Of a DNA stretch of 64,000 nt, positions 43,501 to 51,500 are shown one piece after another (position 1 is the first letter of the stretch; each line of letters begins with the position of its first letter). The DNA is from Piromyces finnis (taxonomy: Eukaryota > Neocallimastigomycota > Neocallimastigomycetes > Neocallimastigales > Neocallimastigaceae), in NCBI GenBank assembly GCA_002104945.1, contig MCFH01000071.1, positions 1 through 64,000 of the forward strand. Direction: 5' to 3'. The notes under the pieces were generated by a model that did not search any database, was not told the DNA's origin, and was given only the letters and a program-made list of their open reading frames with translations. The position numbers and the translations under genes were made by a program.

Positions 43501-45123
43501 CATTTAGTGAATAATATTAATTCTGATGTTTCTTGTCTTACTATTTCGCTTCATCATAGCGATAACAAACCGTTAATCGATTCTATTTTATTAGAACTTA
43601 AAAATGACGATTTGTATAATTCTATTGTCCAATTTAAAATGAATGGTTCTGCATGTAATGCACCTATTAAAAATATTGATAAAGTTATTATTGATAATGA
43701 AGGATTTTTGCTATATAATAATCTTATTTATGTTCCTAAATCTCTTAGGACAAGAGTTTTGGAACTTCATCATGATTCTCTTGCTGCTGGTCATTTCGGT
43801 ATTAAGAAAACCACTGAACTTATTTCCAGAAACTTTTGGTGGCCAAGATTTCATTCAGACGTTAAATCTTTTATCAAATCTTGCGTGACTTGTTGCAAAT
43901 CCAAAGTCCCCAGACATAAGCCTTATGGATTGTTATCCCCTTTGGACACTCCTAGTAGGCCTTGGTCTGATATTTCTATTGATTTTATTGTTGATCTTCC
44001 TAAGTCCAGAGATATGACAACTCTCATGGTTGTTGTCGATAGATTTACTAAGTTTGCTCACGCTATTCCTTTACGTTGTCTTCCTACTGCTTCGATTGCT
44101 GCTGATGCTTTTATTGCCAATGTCTTCCGTTTGCATGGTCTTCCTAATTCCATCATTTCTGATAGAGGCTCGCAATTTACTTCTGACTTTTGGTCAAGAC
44201 TTTGTGACCTTCTTAATATTAATCATTCATTATCGACTGCTAACCATCCGCAGACAGATGGTCAAACGGAGAGGGTGAACGGCATATTAGAACAATATTT
44301 CCGTTGTTTTATAAATAAAAAGCAGAATAACTGGGTTGATCTTATCCCATTTGCTGAATTTGCATATAATAATACTTTACAACAATCTATAAATCAATCG
44401 CCATTCTTTGCCAATTATGGTTTTCATCCAAAGTTCAGCTTAGAAATTCCAGCTAATGATAGACCTAGTAGAGCTGAACAAAGAGTAATTGATATGAATG
44501 AAAACTTTAAATTATTAAAAGAAAATTTAGAAAAAGCAAAAGAAACATATAAGAAATATGCCGATATGAAAAGAATGAGTCCCCCGGAGTTCGAAGTGGG
44601 AAAGAAGGTATGGTTATTGAAAGATTCTCCTGGAACTAACCTGAAGAAAAAATTAGCACCTCAAATGCTTGGTCCATTTGAGATAATTGGAAAAGTTAGT
44701 TCTCTCGCTTTTAAATTGAAACTCCCAAAGACAATGAGATGTCATCCAGTCTTTCATGTTTCATTGTTAGAACCATACTTTGAAAACAAGTTTAACGACA
44801 GGTCTAATCGTAGGAAGAGGAACATTCACCTTAACACAGATTTAATTGAAAAAATTCCAGAGAAAATTGAAAAGATGAAATCTGTTAATGGTGAAACATT
44901 TTATAAATTATCGTGGAAAGGATTTGACAAATCCAATTGGATTTCTGAAGATCAGATTCCAGATAAACAATTAATACAAGAGTTTGAAAGAAACTCTAAA
45001 AAGTCAAAACATAAGTCGAGCTACTCCTCCATGAAAATTAGAAAGAATAAAGTTGGTAATCTAATCAAGCACAGATACCAACCATTTGTAATTGAAATTC
45101 CTTCGAGAAAGAATTCCTTATAA
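40531..45123 (+). CDS. E4 Gag-Pol polyprotein, intact (chromovirus)
   Basis: 1530 residues, one frame. Same order as E2: Gag; CCHC knuckle (CFLCKQPGHLKFNC); protease LIDSGSEL; reverse transcriptase with LCIDYRKLN and YIDD; RNase H; integrase (HHDS...CVTCC, then DDE in SIDFIVDL, SDRGSQFT and QTERVN); GPF; chromodomain-like tail. The nominal first codon is TTG and the first ATG is 40573 (residue 15). No stop or frameshift is present. A few unusual changes at conserved RT sites (KEDDEYKTAF for KEGDEYKTAF, SKDRLQM for SKDGLQM) may weaken it. The truncated 3' LTR means the copy could not make normal RNA ends. Gag is almost identical to that of E3. Confidence 0.94.
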   Translation: MEGLISEFENLNLEMGDRTVGVSGNSGNIINAPPTFSGKQRELDGFLTRVELVFRTRPTLYNTDRVKVDFVISYFSGKPLEWASVLMKNNSGVLNHYDEFVDRLKANFGSYRYDTVVANGKLDNIRQRKLGQVLDYITEFQRISQNSSFNDSAKIYMFLKGLLPPLREKLAFIESNPTSIEQLISSTILVEDMMKRNSLSEFYFNSRRANDPMDVDVFRISRENKRKRYVNIQGSSKNYNENIDNFEEEKKKGLCFLCKQPGHLKFNCPNRVKPRKVLRIVKERTPKIVNPKIYKVGVKGVKSDLNLVDFYLSTNEVSEVKIKVLIDSGSELNFINPSLAEELGINLEKVEPFRVSGVSDGVVSVWERTEKCILRCKNHFEVIQLHGLQVPGVDVILGLPWIKKHNPNAFYDSKKIAFSSGYCARHCNKGKRKRKSRKKSKNDQLDHDVLDRSLTKKPKVDPSVPNNEEKEYVKGRLVRTINDEDDSDDEYISFNKKVKCIVTKINETCNNDNESCSNNNNNGKDINKDKLVAVPTQYLEFSEVFNEKNCEVLPPHRPYDCEIKLKDDSTLFYGPLYPLTEVEREELKKYIDDNLNKGFIRKSSSPAGAPILFVKKKDGSLRLCIDYRKLNDITIRNSYPLPLISDLLDRVKNVKIFTKLDLKSAYNLVRIKEDDEYKTAFRTRYGHFEYLVMPFGLKNAPATFQHFINDVLSDYLDDFVISYIDDILIYSNNIEEHHEHVKKVLKKLLENNLYVKLEKCEFDVEKTTFLGYVISKDRLQMDENKVKAILDWPVPKNVKEVQSFIGLCNYYRIFIKDFAKIANPLHKLTRKNVAFNWGKEDQAAFILLKSLFTSAPILKHADSNNQFIVETDASNYAVGAILSQEFDGKLHPIAFLSKSLTSCQRNYPIYDKELLAIIVALEEWRHYLEGARHPFIIYTDHKNLTFPRKPEMLSQRQIRWNLFLSRFDFKLIYRSGKKSSKPDILSRRSDHLVNNINSDVSCLTISLHHSDNKPLIDSILLELKNDDLYNSIVQFKMNGSACNAPIKNIDKVIIDNEGFLLYNNLIYVPKSLRTRVLELHHDSLAAGHFGIKKTTELISRNFWWPRFHSDVKSFIKSCVTCCKSKVPRHKPYGLLSPLDTPSRPWSDISIDFIVDLPKSRDMTTLMVVVDRFTKFAHAIPLRCLPTASIAADAFIANVFRLHGLPNSIISDRGSQFTSDFWSRLCDLLNINHSLSTANHPQTDGQTERVNGILEQYFRCFINKKQNNWVDLIPFAEFAYNNTLQQSINQSPFFANYGFHPKFSLEIPANDRPSRAEQRVIDMNENFKLLKENLEKAKETYKKYADMKRMSPPEFEVGKKVWLLKDSPGTNLKKKLAPQMLGPFEIIGKVSSLAFKLKLPKTMRCHPVFHVSLLEPYFENKFNDRSNRRKRNIHLNTDLIEKIPEKIEKMKSVNGETFYKLSWKGFDKSNWISEDQIPDKQLIQEFERNSKKSKHKSSYSSMKIRKNKVGNLIKHRYQPFVIEIPSRKNSL

Positions 45124-45159
45124 ATTAATCTCGCAGGAGCTCGACTTAGAGAGAGAGAT

Positions 45160-45330
45160 TGTAAAGATATCAAACGCCTCTGTTTGATATCTTTAATGTA
45201 ACTTAAGCCACAAGTATTATTGTTTAAGTTACACAAATTATATTCAGAAAAAGAAAATGAGACATAATTTATTTATTAATAATTAAAGTTTAAAACAAAA
45301 TAAATTATTTATTTATTTTTAATGTTCAAT
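45160..45330 (+). repeat. E4 3' LTR, truncated
   Basis: The first about 171 bp of a zeta LTR (TGTAAAGATATC ... TTTTTAATGTTC) after the polypurine tract; then similarity ends abruptly. Confidence 0.88.
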
Positions 45331-46149
45331 AAGTATAAAATATTATAAGTAATTATACTAATACTAATAATAAAGGTCTTAAATAACTATATAAAAATAA
45401 TATAACTATATAATAAAAATATTAATAATTACTAGAAAAATGTATAAAAATTATATATTATAATTTTTATATTTTAAAAATAGAGTTAAACACTAGTAAG
45501 GAATATAAATAGTTGAAGGTTAAATCCTAAAATTCTAGCTAATTCAACTATTTATGTTCATTCCTTAACATTTTTGTGATACGTTATAAAATAAAATATC
45601 ATAATATTATTATTTATTTTGAGGTTGTGGTAATAAGGAATATTGCTGAAATAATATATTCAAGTTATTAATAATTATGTGATATAGTTATTATGTATTT
45701 ATTTACTTATTTATTATTATTATTATTATTATTATAAACAAAATAAGTCTTTTATTATTATTAAATATTTATCTTTATTAAAATATATAATAATTAGTAT
45801 TTTTACATTTATTTATTATTAATAATACATATTTAAAATAACTATATTTCCTATATAAATATACTACTTATTCACTATTAATATTACTAAACTATTACTA
45901 AATTTCTCATTTTATTATATCTTATTATCTTTGGAACTTAATTACAAAATCAAGAACATCATTTTAATTATTTAATTATTAATTATATTTATATTAGTAC
46001 ATATTAAATATTTTTTTTTAATTAATTTCATATTAATTAATTTCATTATTAATTAAAGTTATTATTAATTTATTATTATCTTAACCCTTAAATGAATTAA
46101 CCTGGAATTTCTACCAAAAGTAGTATTTTCTGTTCGTCACGTATCATTT
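45331..46149. other. AT-rich region with repeat R10 copy 2
   Basis: No gene. The segment at about 45470-45590 is the inverted match of 7143-7260 and keeps the AAATAGTT/AACTATTT hairpin. A short (TTA)n tract lies at about 45713-45735. Confidence 0.55.
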
Positions 46150-46549
46150 TGTAAGAAATAATAATTATTTGATACATAATTAATATTTCTTAGTTAAAAT
46201 CATTAATTATTAATCATTAATTAATGTTAATAATATTAGTTTATTTAAATAATTATTCTCATTTAAATTTATTTTAATTATTTATTTTCACTTAATTTTA
46301 ATATCTTAAATTACATTTAGCCATTTAATTATATTATTCATTAATATTTTATTTAATATTTTTATTAATTATATTTATGCATTTAACTAATTAATTTAAT
46401 TAATTACTTTTATTTAACTTTATATTTTTATTAATTATATTTATTCATTTAATTAATTAATTTAATTAATTACTTTTATTTAACTTTATATTTTTATCAA
46501 ATATATTTAATTATTTATTTAATTAATTACTTTAAAATAATTATTCATT

Positions 46550-46813
46550 GTTTAGGAATCGATATTTTAAGGTTTTTTCCAATTTCTAAAATAATTGGTT
46601 TTACTTAAAATATACGATGATCAATATGTATAGAATGTTGATCGAACTTTGTTTAGGTTTTTCTTCTAATCTTTTCCTAAACAAAAAATTATTTTGTTAA
46701 GATTAGATAAAATTTTAATTTAAACTTTAAATTTATTAAATAATATAAATAAAGACTCTTGATTCCCTTCTAAGAAATCAAGAGTTATTATTATAAGAAA
46801 CAAATTATAATAA
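46550..46813 (+). ncRNA. Candidate structured RNA core of beta LTR, copy 3
   Basis: Stems: CCAATT/AATTGG, GATCAATAT/ATGTTGATC (46619-46627 and 46635-46643, 7-nt loop), TTTGTTTAGG/CCTAAACAAA (46648-46657 and 46676-46685), ACTCTTGATT/AATCAAGAGT (46754-46786) and TTATTATAA/TTATAATAA. The stems are kept while the bases differ from copies 1 and 2. Confidence 0.5.
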
Positions 46814-46971
46814 TAAAAGCGTTTTTAATTTTGTTTTACTTAACTTAGTTATAATAAAACATATTAACTTATTAAAGTGTAAAATTATTTCTACCCTTAT
46901 AATAAACTCGAACTTAAAGATAAGTATTAATATTTATTTTCTTTTTATTCTCAATTTATCAATAAATTGTA

Positions 46972-48006
46972 TGTAAAAGTTTTACTAAACTTATAATTTA
47001 ATATTAAAATATTAAATTAAATAAAAGGTTAAAAGATAACTAGGTTAGAAAAAAAAAATGTTTTATTAAAATAATCTTAATTGATTTATAAATGAATAAT
47101 TATATTATGTATTATAGTTAAAATAATTCCTTTTTATTTTATTTAAAGAATATATATAATAATAAGATTATTTAATAGTAATACTTATTAAGTATTAATA
47201 AGATAATAATCTTTACAAAGATTTAATTCATAAAACTATTCTAAACTATTTATACTATTTGTAATTTTACATTTAATAATAAAATAACTTTTCAATACAT
47301 GATTATATTCATAATATATTTTATAATACTTAAACTAAACTTAAGACTTATTCCTAATTATTAAAAAATAACTATTGTTTATAATATTCATAATATTAAT
47401 TATTTCTTAATTATAATATAATTCATTGAATATAATATTAATAATTATAATCCTCTAGTTCAAAGATTATAAATTATGTTATTGAAATAATTATTATAAA
47501 ATAAAGTTAATTAGTTCCGGAAAATAATTTTAATTTAATTAAACAATAATTTTTTATACTTTGAGTGAATGATTTATGTTTGATATATCAGGGGTGATCA
47601 TTCTCTGAATAAACAATTAATCATTGCTAACAAAATATCTTTAAATTGGAATATCTCGTGAACCAGCAGAGATATTGACATGATTTTAAGATATGTTGTT
47701 TGTCTCGAGCGTGGCTTTCTAACGAACTTAATTATAACCAAAATATTTTTATTCAAAAATCGTCATTCGTTGAGGAGATACGCGTGTTTTTTCTTATTCC
47801 ATTTTAACGATAAGGGTTAAAGTTATTTATTATAAAAATTATTAAGGGTTAAGGTCATATTTTAACCTTTTCTAAATTTTTAAATATTTCTTAATAAAAT
47901 TTTATAATTTATTTGAAAATAAAATATTTGTTGATTTTGAATTTTCATAAGTGATTTCACAATTCCAAGTGATCTTGAAATTGTAATTTCACTAGTATTC
48001 GTGACA
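46972..48006 (+). mobile_element. Solo LTR, family alpha1, copy C
   Basis: 1035 bp, TGTAAAAGTTTTAC ... TTCGTGACA, exact TSD TTGTA (46967-46971 and 48007-48011), nested in beta copy 3. Removing E6 places its end 66 bp upstream of tRNA-Ser. Confidence 0.93.
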
Positions 48007-48065
48007 TTGTAGTTAATAATTCTATTATATAATAATTTATAATGGAATTATTACACATTTGACGC

Positions 48066-48559
48066 TGTAAAAGGTTTTTATATATGTTAGTTAATAAGTT
48101 AAATATAATAAGTTAATTAAGTTAGTTATTACCTCTCTATACGAGTTAATAACTAAATAAAGTTTTATAAAAAATAATAAAAGAACTAAAATAAATATTA
48201 TAACACAAAAATAAATATAAACAAATAAATATTAATATGAAATATTATTTACTTAAATAATTATTATAATTATTATCTTTTATTTATTAGTTATAATTAT
48301 ATACATTAATTGTTATTATAGCTATTAATTTACTTTAATACTAACGCTAAAGTATTTAACGTTAGTTTTGACTATACTATTTAACTATATGAGTTTATTT
48401 TCTTTACCACTTGATTGGGTAAAGCAAATAGACTTCCTATTTAATTAATAACCATTAATATATGGTTATGCATATATTTGGCCAATAAATGGTGACCAGA
48501 ATATATGGTTTCAATTGAAATATTTGTGGGCAAACTTATGGCCACAAATATTTCTTACA
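48066..48559 (-). repeat. E6 3' LTR
   Basis: 494 bp; on the plus strand TGTAAAAGGTTTTTAT ... AAATATTTCTTACA. The last 160 bp form four successive hairpins, among them GAAATATTTGTGG/CCACAAATATTTC. Confidence 0.95.
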
Positions 48560-48580
48560 ATGCCCCCCTGAGGAGAAAAC

Positions 48581-51500
48581 CTAGGCAGGGTTTTGGACAC
48601 TAACCATGAATTCCTGGTAGCATTTATCTTGAAATTCCTTGAGTAGCTTATCATAGTGGGAGTTCTTGTCAATGATATCAGCATCAACCCACTCTTGTCT
48701 AAAGTCACTAAAGGTAGCTAAGTATTGGTAGTTATCCTTCTTTCTTCTGGCATTCATGATTTTGATAATTTTCTGGTAGCCCACTGGTGCAGGTGTTAGT
48801 TCTTCAGGTTTGTTATGGTAGGGTTCAAGTTCACTGATATGAAACACAGGGTAGACATTGGGGAAAGGTGACTTGCTGATATCCAACCGGTAGTTAAGCT
48901 TGCTTTCATCAATTCCAATAACCTTGAAGGGACCGTACTTTCTTGCTTGTAGCTTGTAGAAGGGAAGAGGGTTGTAATTTTCTGGTTTTCTTAACCACAC
49001 CAAATCCATGAGCCTAATTTTAGGGTAGTTAAGTTCTCTTCTATGGTCCAAGTGGTCTAAGAACCGTGTTCTTGATATGTCCAGCATGTGCTTTAAGTTA
49101 CCTAAGTTGTGAGCGAAGCTATCTAATATAGGAGCTTCACCAAGTGAGTGGACAAGTTCTGAGTCTTGAGGGTTCATATGTACCTGGTAGTTATACAAGG
49201 CTAGGAATGGGGACTGCTTAGTAGAACTGTGTACTGCATTATTATAGCAGAACTCAGCTAAGTACAAGTACTTCAACCATTCGTCGTCATCAAAGGTCTT
49301 CACAAAGCATCTAAGGTACATACTTACGTAGGAGTTGTTACGTTCTACCTGACCAACTGTTTCATGATGGCCAGTAGTAGCAAGGTTTACTTCTACGCCA
49401 AAGAACCCCATAATGTCCTTCCACAACTTACTAGTGAACTGGACACCACGATCCGTAGTAACCGATTTGGGACAACCATGTAACTTGAATACATGTTGTA
49501 AGTATGCTAAGGCTGTTTCTTTAGCAGTAGGCATATTCCTAAATCCCACTAAGTGTATCATTTTGGTTAACTTATCGCTACAAACCATGATACAACCTCT
49601 TCTAGTGACTTCTGGGGGTTCTGAGGGACTACTACCTGGTTTTCTACGTTCCTTAATAGGTAGGTCCGTCAGGAAGTCGATTTCTACTTCTTGCCAAGGT
49701 AAGTCTGCAACTTTTACCCTAGCAGCGCTACCGTACGGCTTGTGTCTGTTGTCCTTTTGGGTACAACATATGGTACAAGCTTTAATATATCCCGCAATGT
49801 CATCCTTCATTTTTGGCCAGTAGTAGTTTCTGGCTATCAGGTCATAAGTTTTATCTTTTCCCAAATGACCTGCTGTTTCACTATCGTGGTTAAGTTTTAT
49901 GATTGTTTCCCTTAACACCTTTGGTACATATGTACGTTCTGGTGCATCCTTTCTAACAATCAACCCATTAACCATCAACCACTTCTTTTTGATGAGCTTG
50001 TGGCCTCTTTTTGCGTCAAGACCATCTCTAATTTCCCTAGCAAGCTCATCCGTGTTGTAGGCTTGTTTCAGTTCTCCCACAAAGCTTACTTCTAACACCG
50101 CATAGCACTCTTCTTCCACGGGTGGAAATTCTTTTACCTGTTCAGGTCGAAGGAGGCTAGCTTTTTCCATCTCCAGTTGTACCTGTTCTGGAGATACCAA
50201 TCTTGATAGGATATCGGCTCTACCATTCATTTTTCCTGGCCGATATATTATTTCGAAGTCGTATGCAGCAAACAGCTCTTGCCATCTTGCCTGTCTTGCT
50301 GTCAACAACTGTGGTTTTGTGGCGAACAGGAGATTCCTATGGTCACTATATACTAGGACCTTATGTTTCGCACCCATTAACAGGTGTCGCCACTCGATGA
50401 AAGCATTCCTAATAGCCAACAACTCCTTTTCCGTGATGGAGTAGTTGATTTCTGCTTTCGTAAGTTTCTTGGAATAGTAATACACAGGGTGTAGTTCATT
50501 GTCATCGCCTAGTTGTGATAATACACCACCCACTGCGTAGTTACTAGCGTCGCACTCCACTATAAACTGACGGTCATGGTCAGGATATGCTAATACTGGT
50601 GGAGACAACAGCATTTCTTTTAACTTCTCGAACGCCTGGATGCGTTCTTCATTCCACAGGAATTGTACCTTTTTGGACGTCATCGCATATAACGGCCTTG
50701 CTATCTTAGAGAAGTCCTTTATAAACTTCCTATAATAGTTGCAGAATCCGAGGAATGACTGTAGTTCTTTAATGTTGGTTGGTTGTGGCCAACTTGCTAC
50801 AGCTTTTAACTTTTCTGGGTCGGTTTTAATACCATATTTTCCAACTACATGACCCAGGAATGCAAGTTCTTCCTTGTGGAACTCACACTTCGCTAACTTA
50901 GCTACTAGACGATTATCTATTAGCTTTTGTAGGACTCTTTTTACATGCCCTACATGCTCTTCAAGTGACTTGGAGTAGATGATGATATCATCCAAGTACA
51001 CTTGACAGCAGTCGTTGATTTCTTCTGCCAGCACCGTATTAATGAACCCTTGGAACGTGGCAGGAGCATTAGTCAACCCAAATGGCATCACTAGATATTC
51101 ATAATGCCCAAACTTGGTTGAGAATGCCGTCTTGTATTCGTCACCTTCACGAATACGCACGAGGTTGTAGGCAGACTTCAAATCCAACTTGGAGAAGATA
51201 GTCGCGCCTTTCATAGCCTCAAACACTTGACTGATGAGTGGTAAGGGAAAGGAGTTACGCACTGTTACCTTATTAAGACGCCTATAATCAGTACATAATC
51301 GTCTTTCACCACTCTTTTTGGGCACGAATAACACAGGATAACCTGCAGGACTTTCTGACTTCCTGATGAAGCCTTTTGCCAGGTTTTCCTCTATATATTC
51401 CTTCAGTGCTTTTTCCTCTTCTGGATTGAAGGGATATATAGGCCCTTTATGAAGACTAGCATCCGGCTCCAGGTCGATCTTACAGTCGTAAGGACGGTGT

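Larger units (their letters stand above)
39600..45330 (+). mobile_element. Ty3/gypsy zeta element E4 (3' LTR truncated)
   Basis: 5' LTR 39600-40212 (613 bp, diverged start TCTAAAAATATC), primer site, leader, intact gag-pol, polypurine tract, and then only about 171 bp of the 3' LTR (45160-45330). The TSD cannot be tested. Sequence after 45330 is unrelated AT-rich DNA. The 5' LTR is more diverged than the E1/E2 LTRs. Confidence 0.92.
46150..48055 (+). mobile_element. Solo LTR, family beta, copy 3 (interrupted by alpha1 LTR)
   Basis: 46150-46971 plus 48012-48055 give 866 bp (TGTAAGAAATAATAATT ... GGAATTATTACA), with the exact TSD CATTT (46145-46149 and 48056-48060). It is split by alpha1 copy C. 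Before E6 arrived its end lay 17 bp from tRNA-Ser (10 bp to 48065, plus 7 bp after E6). Confidence 0.88.
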
